Source: Anaerobacillus alkaliphilus (GTDB lineage: Bacteria; Bacillota; Bacilli; Bacillales; Anaerobacillaceae). Taken from it: DNA of 64,000 nt. The translations under genes were made by a program, and so were the position numbers. The stretch covers positions 992,001 through 1,056,000 of the forward strand of contig NZ_QOUX01000046.1 in assembly GCF_004116265.1 (NCBI RefSeq), written 5' to 3'. Position 1 is the stretch's first letter. Each line of letters starts with the position of its first letter. Positions 1 through 9,094 of the stretch are shown in pieces. The notes beneath the pieces are model-generated. The model had not been told where the DNA came from. It did no database searches and was given only the letters and a program-made list of their open reading frames with translations.

Positions 1-1554
1 ATTTACAGATTTATACGGGTCACTAAAAAGGCCAGGGACATGATAAAAATCTTTTGTACTTCCGCTGACTAGCATTTTAAAGTCTTCTTTTAATCCACCG
101 TTACCGTTAGAGAAACCCTTTGTTTCTTGATGAAAGATACTTCCCTTTAATTTATCTCGGAACTGATCATTAAAATGACCTATTCCAGGTAAATGATCAG
201 AATTTGCTATAATAGCTTTTTCCTCACTAGCTAACGGAGTAGCTAAATCCCATCCTTCTCCAATCACTAAAATTGTTGGATCAATTTCATCAAGGGTTTG
301 TTTAATTTTTCTCATTGTTTCAATATCAAGAATCCCCATTAAATCAAATCTAAATCCATCAACATGAAACTCTTTGGCTAAATACGTAACTGAATCAACA
401 ATAAACCGTCTAACCATTTTGCGTTCGGAGGCCAAATCATTTCCTACACCAGTCCCATTTGCTAAACTGCCATCTAAATTGTAGCGGAAATAGTAACCCG
501 GTACGATTTTTTCAAAGTTTGATTCTTCATGAATATAAACGTGATTATAGATTACATCTAATACAACCCTTAATCCGTTCTGATGAAACTGTTGAACGAC
601 CTCTTTGAGTTCAGTTATTCTTGCTTTTGGACAATTCGGATATAGTGAGTAACTTCCTTCTAGCGCGTTGTAATGGATGGTATCATAACCCCAATTATAT
701 TTATCAAACTGTCTTGTCTCATCTACACTGCCAAAATCTTGAACTGGTAGTAATTGAACATGAGTAACCCCCAAGTCAATTAGGTAATCGAAACCAGTAA
801 TGGTGCCACAGGGTCCTTTTGTTCCTTTTTCAATTAAACCTTTAAATTTCCCTCTGTAAGTGATTCCACTACTTTCGCAGCTCGAAAAGTCTCTTATATG
901 CAACTCGTAGATCAGTGCATCTGTTGGATGCAAGAACTCTGGCTTGTTAAATTCGAGCCAACCATTAGGATTTGTAGAAGTTAAGTTAACGACAACTCCT
1001 TTTTCCCCGTTAACCGTTACCGCCTTAGCATAAGGATCCACCGCTTCTCTCCATACTCCATCAACTTTTACACGATACATATAGATAGTTCCATCTAAAT
1101 TCTGAGGGGTAGTATGTTCCCACACACCTTTATTATTTCTACTAGGTGAAAAAATCTGTTCCCCATCTTCTTCGTAGTTGTAAAAAACAAGGACAACCTT
1201 AGTTGCCGTTGGGGCCCATAGCTTAAAAGTGGTACCTTCACTACTAGTGCTAACACCTAGCTCACCATCATAATAAAAACGATCGTCAAAAGGTATTGTT
1301 CGAACAACTTGACCAATTTTGGTTTCATATTCGAGGTGCATATTGACTATTAGCTTGTATTCTACACCTAATTCAATCTCATCTTGTAAATATATTTCAT
1401 AGCGTAATCTTTCTGGCTTCTTTTCCCAGTTTGTAATATGAACTTCTTCTTGGCTAAGCATATTAATAAGTTTAAAATTGGAGAGTTCCTCTTCAACTTC
1501 TGCAAATGGAATTGTAATTAATCTCAGTTCATCAATATATGCATGTTTCGCCAC
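1..1554 (-). CDS. amyX: Type I pullulanase (glycogen debranching), C-terminus cut by window edge
   Basis: This gene would hydrolyse alpha-1,6 branch points in glycogen or pullulan in the cytosol. The visible 518 codons hold an N-terminal CBM48-like beta domain and then a GH13 barrel. I can read YNWGYDT (type I pullulanase signature), region I VVLDVIYNHV, the nucleophile motif GFRFDLMG and the acid motif IGEGWD. The usual family length is about 700 residues, so roughly a quarter is missing at the left window edge, with no internal stop. The start is a GTG at 1552-1554 preceded by GGAGAG. No signal peptide is visible, fitting an intracellular AmyX-type enzyme. It lies 36 kb from the glycogen operon but should act on the same polymer. 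Confidence 0.95.
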   Translation of the reverse strand, partial: MAKHAYIDELRLITIPFAEVEEELSNFKLINMLSQEEVHITNWEKKPERLRYEIYLQDEIELGVEYKLIVNMHLEYETKIGQVVRTIPFDDRFYYDGELGVSTSSEGTTFKLWAPTATKVVLVFYNYEEDGEQIFSPSRNNKGVWEHTTPQNLDGTIYMYRVKVDGVWREAVDPYAKAVTVNGEKGVVVNLTSTNPNGWLEFNKPEFLHPTDALIYELHIRDFSSCESSGITYRGKFKGLIEKGTKGPCGTITGFDYLIDLGVTHVQLLPVQDFGSVDETRQFDKYNWGYDTIHYNALEGSYSLYPNCPKARITELKEVVQQFHQNGLRVVLDVIYNHVYIHEESNFEKIVPGYYFRYNLDGSLANGTGVGNDLASERKMVRRFIVDSVTYLAKEFHVDGFRFDLMGILDIETMRKIKQTLDEIDPTILVIGEGWDLATPLASEEKAIIANSDHLPGIGHFNDQFRDKLKGSIFHQETKGFSNGNGGLKEDFKMLVSGSTKDFYHVPGLFSDPYKSVN

Positions 1555-1864
1555 AGGATTCTCTCCTTTCACTTATTTCTTCTTAATACATTTGCTAGTA
1601 AGGATTAGATAAATTAGTTAATTGACCTATATTATTTATATGAAATCCGTTAAAAACATGTTCATTTCTTTAAGACAATAGAATAAACTTTTCATGAGGA
1701 TAGATTGACGGGGAAAGTCGACGTACTTCATGTTAAATTCTATCGTTTCTGAAATTGTACTTTGCTTTATATACACTACGCCAAGCTATCCTACCCAATG
1801 CTTCCAGAAATTATACGCTGATATTCCATTGATCCTTTTAGTTGTAAGCAGATCACCCACTCAA
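1555..1864. other. Intergenic region upstream of the pullulanase gene
   Basis: About 310 bases of AT-rich sequence. I see no convincing open reading frame, RNA family or repeat. It must contain the pullulanase promoter on the minus strand, but I could not pick out a clear -35/-10 pair. Confidence 0.4.
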
Positions 1865-1909
1865 TAAAAAATAGAGGTCCTAGGTTTTTCCATTACCTAG
1901 CCTCTATTT
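1865..1909 (-). terminator. Rho-independent terminator of the HicB-like gene
   Basis: On the minus strand an AT-flanked stem (AAAATAGAGG and CTAGGT arms pairing with ACCTAG and CCTCTATTTT, with a two-base bulge) is followed by a T run. The stem begins at the TAG stop codon of the gene at 1904. Confidence 0.75.
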
Positions 1910-2230
1910 TAATAATAATTTTAGCAATCTTCTATTTATTTGTTCAAATTCTTCTTTTGTCATTTTCGGTTCAAGTTGAATGAAGTGTGTTTTCATTTTC
2001 GTTGTTTTGTGAAATCTTCTCTGTTCATTCCTATGTTTAAACCAAATTTGAATTGCTTCCCCTAAACCAGCCCTAGCTTCGCCATATGTTGCTCCATAGC
2101 TAACACAACCATCTAATTCCTTAATCTCAATCATATACTCTGTTTCGCCATAACAACTTAATTGTTTTTGGACAATCCAAGTATAAGACATAGGACAAAA
2201 TGTTGCCTCAGACAAAACATGCTTTTCCAT
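1904..2230 (-). CDS. HicB-family (RNase H-fold) antitoxin-like protein, no HicA partner
   Basis: A 108-residue protein. Its middle matches the HicB pattern: a hydrophobic strand (YMIEIKELDGCVSYGATYGE) followed by a helix rich in aliphatic residues (EAIQIWF). HicB proteins normally neutralise the small RNase toxin HicA and often autoregulate. Here neither side carries a HicA-sized frame: the NERD-like gene is 72 bases upstream and only a terminator and spacer lie downstream. No C-terminal DNA-binding domain is apparent. It may be a solitary UPF0150/HicB-like protein with another role. The ribosome binding site is weak (GAAGGGA about 12 bases before ATG), so an internal start at Met14 is possible. 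Confidence 0.7.
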   Translation of the reverse strand: MEKHVLSEATFCPMSYTWIVQKQLSCYGETEYMIEIKELDGCVSYGATYGEARAGLGEAIQIWFKHRNEQRRFHKTTKMKTHFIQLEPKMTKEEFEQINRRLLKLLLK

Positions 2231-2255
2231 TTGTACTTTTTCGTCCCTTCAACAA

Positions 2256-2280
2256 GAACCCTCTAAACTAGAGGGCTCAA
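2256..2280 (-). terminator. Short hairpin downstream of the NERD-like gene
   Basis: CCCTC and GAGGG arms separated by seven bases lie between the NERD-like gene and the HicB-like gene. There is no strong T run, so this is a weak or attenuating terminator at best. Confidence 0.4.
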
Positions 2281-2302
2281 TCTTTCTTTTCTCATTATAG
2301 CT

Positions 2303-3256
2303 TTAATAATCTTCAGGATCAATTTCATTTAAATCTTCATCAGATTGTTCCAAATTGTTCCTCAATCTAGAGTTAGTTTGACACACATCAAGTAAGCATT
2401 GTGAAAATTTAAGTTGGACGGATTTAATTGGCGAAGAATTCTTCTTCATTTTCTCATTCCATTCATAAATCGACCGCTGATCAAGAAAAGTTGCTACATT
2501 TTTAGGTGTTTCCACGTCGATATAACCATTTTTTGTATAGACTACCTTTTTAACATTCATATCCAAATCAGTATCAGCTAAAATTCTTTTTACAATCGTA
2601 CTCATTCTGTTTAGTGACAAGAACGGGTTAACCACTTTACGTTCCTCTCCAGCTTTTACTTCCAGCCAATATCTGTCTGAAAATTTATGGAAGATTGTGT
2701 TTTCAGAGCCATCTAGATTAACAATACACCAAATATCGGTTGGACCAATTAATAAGATATCAAATTGAACCGGTGCCTTCGGGTATGATACCGTAGGGTA
2801 ATATAAGACAAAATAATTGTCAGGAAACGATTGTAATAACCACTTTAATGTTGCATCGTAATAGTATTGTTTTTTCAGGGTAGAAATTTCTCGTAGCGTA
2901 GAGCTTGCCCAATTTAGTTGAAAGTCATAAAGCTCCCTCAGAAAGATTGGCTTTAATTCTTCTAATGTAGTATACCTAAATCGATACCTATCCACTTCAT
3001 CTTGCTCGTTGTCCTGTTCTTCCTCTTCTCCTTTATACCATTTTTTTATCATACTAAAGGCGTTAATAATAGTACTTTTTTGTTCTTCTATTACAGGTTG
3101 TTCTGTAGTAATTTTATTTTTAATTTTTGAATTTTCCCATTCTATCTTTAGTCGATCCCAACGTTCTCTTTTTAGGCGGGAGAACTGACTCGGGTACCGA
3201 TACATATCATATTGATACCGGGATACATAATCCTCTAATTTTATTAAGTGAGCCAC
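2303..3256 (-). CDS. NERD-like domain protein, probably catalytically degenerate
   Basis: A 317-residue soluble protein of unproven function. The central part (about residues 140-190) resembles the nuclease-related NERD fold: QFDILLIGP, then a strand IWCIVNLDG. In active NERD proteins the second strand carries a Glu-X-Lys motif; here it reads Asn-Leu-Asp, so nuclease activity is doubtful. The N-terminus is basic and probably helical, and residues 75-90 form an acidic stretch. Its position next to ytlP in the syntenic order suggests it corresponds to B. subtilis YtlQ (from memory). The start is GTG at 3254-3256 with GGAGG seven bases upstream. Confidence 0.6.
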   Translation of the reverse strand: MAHLIKLEDYVSRYQYDMYRYPSQFSRLKRERWDRLKIEWENSKIKNKITTEQPVIEEQKSTIINAFSMIKKWYKGEEEEQDNEQDEVDRYRFRYTTLEELKPIFLRELYDFQLNWASSTLREISTLKKQYYYDATLKWLLQSFPDNYFVLYYPTVSYPKAPVQFDILLIGPTDIWCIVNLDGSENTIFHKFSDRYWLEVKAGEERKVVNPFLSLNRMSTIVKRILADTDLDMNVKKVVYTKNGYIDVETPKNVATFLDQRSIYEWNEKMKKNSSPIKSVQLKFSQCLLDVCQTNSRLRNNLEQSDEDLNEIDPEDY

Positions 3257-3396
3257 AAATAATCCTCCATGTAGTCTAGGTTTACAGTTTTGGTTTGTAT
3301 TTATCTAAAATAACTAAAAAAAGACTGTAATAAAATATTATCACAATTCAACAAATTAAGTCAGTAACTATAGTAATGTTACGATTATTCTATATG

Positions 3397-4086
3397 TTAA
3401 TAAAAGACATAAAATAATATAGGACCAAGGAAGGAAACAATAACTGCACTTAGAGTCATTGATACTGTACTAATAGCTCCTTCCAACTCTCCAAATTCAT
3501 GTGCTCTAGATGTCCCAATTGCATGAGCTGCACTGCCTAGACCAACACCTATGCCTAAAAAATGAGTAACCTTTAAAAACTTTAACAAGACTGGACCAAA
3601 GATCGCTCCACCAATTCCAGCAATCATTACAAATAGAGCTGCTAAGGCTGGGATACCTCCAAGTGTAGCTGCGACTTCCATCGCTACTGGTGTAGTCACG
3701 GATTTCGGAATTAGAGAGTAAATCAGTAAATCTTCAATTCCGAGTAATTTCGATAGTCCAGCACCACTGATAATCCCTAAAAATGCTCCTATCGTTACTC
3801 CACAACATAAAGGGAGAAGATATTTTGTTAATATTTTTCTATTTTTATATAGCGGAAAGGCTAAAGCAACTACTGCGGGACCTAACAAATGTTCTATCCA
3901 CTTCCCACCTATCATGTACGTTTCGTAGGAGGTACCACTCCCTACTAATAATAGGATTAACAAAAACGTACCAATTAATAGTGGATTTGTAATTGGCGAA
4001 GGATATTTTTGGTAAAATTTCCGGGAGAGAATATAAGTACCTACCGTAGCTAAAATCACAACGATCGTTATTCCCATTTCGTTCAT
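3397..4086 (-). CDS. LrgB/CidB-family membrane protein
   Basis: A 229-residue protein, almost entirely hydrophobic, with the LrgB family hallmarks PKSVTTPVAME near residue 125 and HAIGTSRAHEFGE near residue 187. LrgB/CidB proteins act with a small LrgA/CidA partner in the membrane. Proposed roles are holin-like control of autolysis and, for the B. subtilis PftAB pair, pyruvate transport. The start codon overlaps the stop of the upstream LrgA-type gene (ATGA overlap at 4083-4086), so the two are translationally coupled. I cannot say which sub-role applies. No LytTR-type regulator lies beside it. Confidence 0.9.
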   Translation of the reverse strand: MNEMGITIVVILATVGTYILSRKFYQKYPSPITNPLLIGTFLLILLLVGSGTSYETYMIGGKWIEHLLGPAVVALAFPLYKNRKILTKYLLPLCCGVTIGAFLGIISGAGLSKLLGIEDLLIYSLIPKSVTTPVAMEVAATLGGIPALAALFVMIAGIGGAIFGPVLLKFLKVTHFLGIGVGLGSAAHAIGTSRAHEFGELEGAISTVSMTLSAVIVSFLGPILFYVFY

Positions 4087-4448
4087 TGCTGTCGCTCCTT
4101 CCCTTCTACCATCAATTGACCGATATAAGCTGAACTAGCTATAACAATCATAGTACTAACTAATACGACTACGACTAGTAATAGACCCTTCCCCTGAAAA
4201 AGTGAAAAATAATTTACTATACCTACGGTCACAGGTAAAAACATGAACGGCATGTGACTAAGCATAAGTTCTGAACCATTCTCAAACCATCTTGTTGGAA
4301 ACAGGCCTAATAGCAAGATAATAAAAAAAAGGATCATTCCAATAATACTACCTGGAATCATTAAACCGAGAACCATTTGGATCCATTTCCCAGTTAAGAA
4401 AAATCCGTATAAAACAGCTATTTGAACCATGATTTGAAAGAGCTTCAT
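4083..4448 (-). CDS. CidA/LrgA-family holin-like membrane protein
   Basis: A 121-residue protein with about four membrane segments. It has the family's central region (MIPGSIIGMILFFIILLLGL, about residues 30-49) and the MPFMFLPVTVGIVNY motif. It is first of a two-gene unit with the LrgB-type gene and overlaps it by four bases. GGAGGTG precedes the ATG by nine bases. Known members form membrane oligomers and work with LrgB/CidB in cell-death control or pyruvate transport. Sequence alone does not separate these functions. Confidence 0.9.
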   Translation of the reverse strand: MKLFQIMVQIAVLYGFFLTGKWIQMVLGLMIPGSIIGMILFFIILLLGLFPTRWFENGSELMLSHMPFMFLPVTVGIVNYFSLFQGKGLLLVVVVLVSTMIVIASSAYIGQLMVEGKERQQ

Positions 4449-4480
4449 GCTTTACCACACCTCCATTCCCATTCATAAAA

Positions 4481-5044
4481 TTATTCTAATTGGAACGATG
4501 CAACTACTTCATATTTGGGAGTTCGATTTAAATGAGTTTGATAAATAACAAAGGAAGATACCCTCCAACTTTCATCATCTTTAAAAGTAGTGAAGAATGA
4601 TTGTTTTAGCTCCTGATCATTGTAAGGAACGTCACCGATGTATTTACGAGCCAATGTTATATGTGGACTATACGCCCTTTTCTCAAGATCAATTCCGACG
4701 TTAACACAAGTTTCGTAGATATGTTTTTGTAAGTCAAATAGCTTTTGTTCATGCTTCACACCTGCCCAGAAAATTCTTGGTCCTGCCTTTTGACCAAAAA
4801 AACCGAGATCTTGAATGGTTAACGAAAACGGAGGATGTTGCTCGGAAACGGTTTGTAGCCCACCCTTAAGTTGTTCTAAGAGTTTAGGGGCTACTCCACC
4901 TAGAAAGGCCAAAGTAATATGGAAATCTTTTTCATGAACAAATTTTTGAAATGGTGGCTGAGATTGCTGAAGCCAGGAACCCAATTTTTCTTTCATCTTC
5001 TCATTTATTGGAACAGCAATAAAAAAATGAGGTTGGTTTGTCAT
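4481..5044 (-). CDS. thpR: RNA 2',3'-cyclic phosphodiesterase (2H family)
   Basis: A 187-residue 2H phosphoesterase. The two catalytic His-X-Thr motifs are both present: FHITLAFLG at about residue 41 and PHITLARKYIG at about residue 127. The family opens 2',3'-cyclic phosphate ends of RNA and was first described as a 2'-5' RNA ligase (LigT). In B. subtilis the homologue is YtlP. The length is normal, and AAGGAG precedes the ATG. It sits between the LrgAB-type pair and a HAD phosphatase gene on the same strand. Confidence 0.93.
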   Translation of the reverse strand: MTNQPHFFIAVPINEKMKEKLGSWLQQSQPPFQKFVHEKDFHITLAFLGGVAPKLLEQLKGGLQTVSEQHPPFSLTIQDLGFFGQKAGPRIFWAGVKHEQKLFDLQKHIYETCVNVGIDLEKRAYSPHITLARKYIGDVPYNDQELKQSFFTTFKDDESWRVSSFVIYQTHLNRTPKYEVVASFQLE

Positions 5045-5103
5045 ACTTCCACACTCCTTATTATATTGTTATATCACAGAATTGATTGTTTTAATACAGT
5101 AAC

Positions 5104-5745
5104 TTAAACTAATTCCCTTAAGTTGGAGATTACCTTTACTGGTTGAATTTTATGTTCAATCAATTTATCTTCGGTCATTTGGTACGCAATGAAGTCTACC
5201 CGAGCTCCTTCGGCTGCTTTCCCATCAATCCAAGAATCACCGACCATTACCCAATCCGAAGCAGGAATTCCTGGATACTGCTCAAGGACCGTAATAATTG
5301 CCTCTGACGAGGGTTTTAGAGCTGGGAATTGCTCCCTACCGAAAATTTGATCAAAGTAACGATTGACACCTGTATCATTTAAGGCTACTCTTGCGGCTTT
5401 TGTCGCGTTATTAGTAACAATTACTAATGTTTTCGTATATGACAGAACTTGAAGAACTTGTTGGGCACTCTTTTCTAAAGTAGCTCCTCGCATTCCTTCA
5501 GTCTCACACACAGTAGCTACCGCTAGCATCTGTTCAACAATCTTATTTTGATCACCAAAGACTAATTCATACTTTTTTCCAAGCTCGATTAACTGTGAAG
5601 TTGTACTAAGACTATCAATACTTTTCCACTTATCAACCTGGTTTGCTACTAGAATTTTTTTACAGCCTTCTTTCATCCTTTTAAAATCAATGTTTGATTG
5701 TAAGATTGTGTTATCCATATCAAACATAACACCTTTATATTTCAT
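5104..5745 (-). CDS. HAD-superfamily hydrolase (subfamily IA-like phosphatase)
   Basis: A 213-residue cytosolic protein. HAD motif I is MFDMDNTIL (Asp9 nucleophile, Asp11 acid/base), motif II is the VTNNATKAA strand, a lysine lies in LKPSSEAI, and motif IV is the GDSWIDGKAA loop. A helical cap between residues 15 and 95 places it in the C1-capped group with phosphoglycolate phosphatase-like enzymes. The substrate cannot be read from sequence. AGGAGG precedes the ATG. It is divergent from the cysteine synthase family gene. Confidence 0.9.
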   Translation of the reverse strand: MKYKGVMFDMDNTILQSNIDFKRMKEGCKKILVANQVDKWKSIDSLSTTSQLIELGKKYELVFGDQNKIVEQMLAVATVCETEGMRGATLEKSAQQVLQVLSYTKTLVIVTNNATKAARVALNDTGVNRYFDQIFGREQFPALKPSSEAIITVLEQYPGIPASDWVMVGDSWIDGKAAEGARVDFIAYQMTEDKLIEHKIQPVKVISNLRELV

Positions 5746-5869
5746 AACTTTCCTCCTAACATAATCCCAATTTAAATGATAGGAATTATCACGATAATTA
5801 TGATAAACTTATATGTATATAATAGTAGTAAGTGTAACTCTTTAGGAGAAGGAAAGGAAGTGTTTGGCT

Positions 5870-6805
5870 GTGCGCGTAGTAAACAATATCGCAGATTTAA
5901 TTGGTGAAACTCCATTAGTAAAGTTAAACCATCTCCCAAGTAAAACAGGGGCAGATGTCTATCTGAAATTAGAGTTTATGAACCCAAGTGGAAGTGTAAA
6001 AGATCGGGCTGCCTATCAAATGATCCTACAAGCAGAAAGAGACGGCTTATTAAAAAAAGGCTCTACAATTATTGAACCGACTAGCGGGAATACTGGTATC
6101 GGCCTTGCTATGAACGCTGCAGCTCGTGGCTATAAAGCCATTTTAACAATGCCAGATACAATGTCGAAAGAACGAATTAATATTTTGAAAGCATACGGGG
6201 CAGATGTCGTTTTAACACCTGGGGACGAAAAAATGCCTGGTGCTATTCAAAAGGCTCATGAACTAGTAAAGGAAATCCCCAATAGCTTTATGCCAATGCA
6301 ATTTGAAAATGATGCTAATCCAGAGGCTCATCGCTTAACTACTGCTCTTGAAATCAAAGAGGCTCTTGATAGTATTGGAAGATCACTTTCTGCATTTGTT
6401 GCGGCATCTGGTACTGGTGGTACGATTACGGGAACAGGAGAAAAATTACGGGAACTCTACCCAGATGTATCTGTACATGTGGTTGAACCTGCCGGCTCGC
6501 CTGTTTTGTCTGGAGGAAAACCTGGTCCTCACAAATTAGTAGGGACAAGTCCAGGTTTCATTCCTCCAATCTTAAACCAGGATGTGTATGGAGAAATTCT
6601 AAAAATTGAAGATGAAGATGCCTATAATGTAACACGACGTTTAGCTCGTGAAGAAGGAATCCTTGTTGGACCTTCTTCTGGCGCTGCCTGTTTTGCTGCT
6701 CTTGAAGTTGCGAAACGCTTATCTCCTAATGATGTGGTTGTTGTAATAGCATGTGATACTGGGGAACGGTATTTGTCGACAGATTTATTTGATTTTGAAA
6801 AATAA
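5870..6805 (+). CDS. cysK: Cysteine synthase family protein (PLP-dependent)
   Basis: Members make cysteine from O-acetylserine and sulfide, or carry out related beta-replacements. The PLP lysine is in PSGSVKDRAA, the phosphate loop is SGTGGTITG, and the substrate loop is PTSGNTGIG. The length (311 residues) is normal for CysK. From synteny this corresponds to B. subtilis YtkP rather than the housekeeping CysK, so the exact donor substrate is uncertain. I chose the GTG at 5870 because GGAAG lies nine bases before it and the product then starts RVVNNIADLIG like other CysK proteins; a TTG at 5864 is too close to that site. It is transcribed alone and followed by a clear terminator. Confidence 0.88.
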   Translation: MRVVNNIADLIGETPLVKLNHLPSKTGADVYLKLEFMNPSGSVKDRAAYQMILQAERDGLLKKGSTIIEPTSGNTGIGLAMNAAARGYKAILTMPDTMSKERINILKAYGADVVLTPGDEKMPGAIQKAHELVKEIPNSFMPMQFENDANPEAHRLTTALEIKEALDSIGRSLSAFVAASGTGGTITGTGEKLRELYPDVSVHVVEPAGSPVLSGGKPGPHKLVGTSPGFIPPILNQDVYGEILKIEDEDAYNVTRRLAREEGILVGPSSGAACFAALEVAKRLSPNDVVVVIACDTGERYLSTDLFDFEK

Positions 6806-6852
6806 CTATAAGAAAGCCCTACATAATGTAGGGCTTTCTATATAGTTATTTT
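6804..6852 (+). terminator. Rho-independent terminator after the cysteine synthase gene
   Basis: A long perfect stem (GAAAGCCCTACAT pairing with ATGTAGGGCTTTC, extended by AACTATA and TATAGTT) is followed by TATTTTTA. Confidence 0.85.
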
Positions 6853-6935
6853 TAATGTTAAAAATATTCGACTTTATCTGAAAATCGTGAAATAATAGTA
6901 TAGGAGAAAAACAAAGTTACTAGATAAGGGGTAAA

Positions 6936-7889
6936 ATGATGAATAGAAATGAAAAAATTACAGAAATTAAATCTTCCATTGGCACTGTACTAGTAGGCAA
7001 AGAAGACATGACTGAATTAGTGATGATCTCTATCCTTGCAAGAGGCCATATCCTTTTAGAGGACGTACCAGGGACTGGAAAAACAATGCTAGCAAAATCA
7101 ATTGCTAAGTGCTTAGATGCAAAATTCCGCCGCGTACAATTTACGCCAGACGTATTACCAAGTGACGTTACTGGTATTCAATTCTTTAACCCAAAAGAAC
7201 AAGGATTTGAACTCCGTCCAGGTCCAGTGATGACGAATATTCTATTAGCAGATGAAATAAACCGTGCTACACCTAGAACACAATCTAGTCTACTTGAAGT
7301 AATGGAAGAGCGTCAGGTTACGATTGATGGTGAAACATTACCACTACCAAAACCATTTATTGTTATTGCGACACAAAACCCGATTGATTCGCAACAAGGA
7401 ACCTTTACATTACCAGAAGCTCAAATGGATCGTTTTTTAATGCAAATAAAAGTCGGCTATCCGACATTAAAAGAAGAAAAGCAAATGCTTTCTATGTATC
7501 GTGAAAGTGAGCCAATTGAAAGCCTAAAAGTAGTTCTCTCACTAAATGAAATTGAGGAAATGCAAAATGAACTTAAAAAAGTGACTCTTTCAGATGATGT
7601 TGAAACATATATGTTAAAAATTATTGCTGCAACAAGGCAATCAGAGTTTGTAGAAGTAGGGGTGAGTCCTCGTGGAACACTTGCTTTAATGAGAGCTGTA
7701 CAAGCAAGAGCGTATATCCTTGGAAGAAGCTTTGTTATTCCTGAAGATGTAAAAGTAATGGCACCTTATGTGCTCTCACACCGCCTAGTTCTCTCTATTG
7801 AAGGTTCTATGAGAAAAACAAAGGAAGAAGTACTATTGGAAATTTTGGGTAAAGTGGAAGTACCAGTGGAAGCAGGAGCTGTATCTTAA
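6936..7889 (+). CDS. MoxR-family AAA+ ATPase
   Basis: A 317-residue AAA ATPase. The Walker A motif is GTGKTML near residue 46, Walker B is LLADEINR near residue 107, followed by sensor 1 ATQNP and the arginine-bearing PEAQMDRF motif typical of MoxR. MoxR ATPases work as chaperones for partners encoded beside them, usually DUF58 proteins. That is exactly the next gene, whose ATG overlaps this stop (TAATG at 7887-7891). A GGGG ribosome site precedes ATG 6936; the adjacent ATG at 6939 is an equal alternative. Confidence 0.95.
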   Translation: MMNRNEKITEIKSSIGTVLVGKEDMTELVMISILARGHILLEDVPGTGKTMLAKSIAKCLDAKFRRVQFTPDVLPSDVTGIQFFNPKEQGFELRPGPVMTNILLADEINRATPRTQSSLLEVMEERQVTIDGETLPLPKPFIVIATQNPIDSQQGTFTLPEAQMDRFLMQIKVGYPTLKEEKQMLSMYRESEPIESLKVVLSLNEIEEMQNELKKVTLSDDVETYMLKIIAATRQSEFVEVGVSPRGTLALMRAVQARAYILGRSFVIPEDVKVMAPYVLSHRLVLSIEGSMRKTKEEVLLEILGKVEVPVEAGAVS

Positions 7890-9094
7890 TGAGTTGGAAC
7901 CAAGAACACAGTATTCCTAAAGCAATTTATGGGACCTTATTTTGGTCAGTTCCTATTCTTCTTTTCATAGCCTTAGTGATGAGATCACCGCTCATTTTTG
8001 GTTTAGCATTTTTATTTACAATCTTTATCTTAGTGAATCATTACTATTTAAAATATGTTGCAGAAAAAACCAAGGTGTTTGACGAAACTGAGGTTATCCG
8101 AATGTTCCCTGAAGACAAACGAAACATTACCATTCCACTAGAAAACTCAGGTAAGATACCAATTTTCAACAGTGAAGTATCGTTTATCTTCTATGATTAT
8201 GATCATGCTGTTCAAGTCGGGAATAGTGAAACACCTCAAGAAACGTACTCATTTCCATTATCTATCTCGCCATTAACACAAAAGAAAAAGAATATTGAAG
8301 TAACAGCACTAAAACGTGGCGTTGCTACGATTCGTACGATTGATGTTACTGTATACGATTTATTAAAACTCAGTAAATTAGAACTCTACTATCGAGACTA
8401 TTTCCGTCGTGAAATCATTGTCTACCCTACACCTAAAACCGTGTCAGGAATTGACCAGGTCGTTCAACAACGTCAAGGTGACATTCCAAGGCAAAGGTCA
8501 CTCCATGAAGACATGATGATGACGATGGGGACTCGGGAATACGTTTCAGGTGATCCCTTTAACCGAGTTCATTGGAAAGCTTCAGCAAGGACAACGACTC
8601 TACAAACAAAACTTTACGAAAAAACAACGATCTTAAATTGGACAATCGTCATCAATCTCTACAATAAAGATCGATCACAATTAACAGTGAAAAATCTTGA
8701 AGACATCTTAAGTCATGTGGCATTTGTCTGTCAATTCGCTACAAAACACAATATATCATTTGAGATTTATATTAATACTAGGATTCCTAAATCGATGTTT
8801 ATCCACTTACCAAAAGGTCTTGGGAAAGACCATTTGCTAAAAGCATTAGAGCTTCTAGCAAGAGTAAGTAAGTATACGGTAACAACCCCGGCCTTCGCGA
8901 TGCTAAAGCTAATTAAAATGCGAACAACATTAACCCCTTTCATCTTACACTTTGGACCGACTGGTGAGGAGGAAGATGTGGTTTATCGGGATTGGAAGAG
9001 ATCAGGCGCTTCTATTTATCGAGTTGAGTCTTCTGAGGATGTAGGGAAAGTAGTTTTACTAGGGGGGAGTAAAAATGAAACCATGGCAAATTAG
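7889..9094 (+). CDS. DUF58 domain protein (MoxR partner)
   Basis: A 401-residue protein. It has two hydrophobic segments near residues 14-50, a beta-rich region, and the DUF58 signature REYVSGDPFNRVHWKASART at about residues 211-230. DUF58 proteins carry a von Willebrand A-like fold and are encoded with MoxR ATPases, with roles proposed in envelope or peptide processing. The gene overlaps MoxR by one base and the next gene by 20 bases. This is the arrangement of B. subtilis yeaC-yeaD-yebA. Confidence 0.92.
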   Translation: MSWNQEHSIPKAIYGTLFWSVPILLFIALVMRSPLIFGLAFLFTIFILVNHYYLKYVAEKTKVFDETEVIRMFPEDKRNITIPLENSGKIPIFNSEVSFIFYDYDHAVQVGNSETPQETYSFPLSISPLTQKKKNIEVTALKRGVATIRTIDVTVYDLLKLSKLELYYRDYFRREIIVYPTPKTVSGIDQVVQQRQGDIPRQRSLHEDMMMTMGTREYVSGDPFNRVHWKASARTTTLQTKLYEKTTILNWTIVINLYNKDRSQLTVKNLEDILSHVAFVCQFATKHNISFEIYINTRIPKSMFIHLPKGLGKDHLLKALELLARVSKYTVTTPAFAMLKLIKMRTTLTPFILHFGPTGEEEDVVYRDWKRSGASIYRVESSEDVGKVVLLGGSKNETMAN

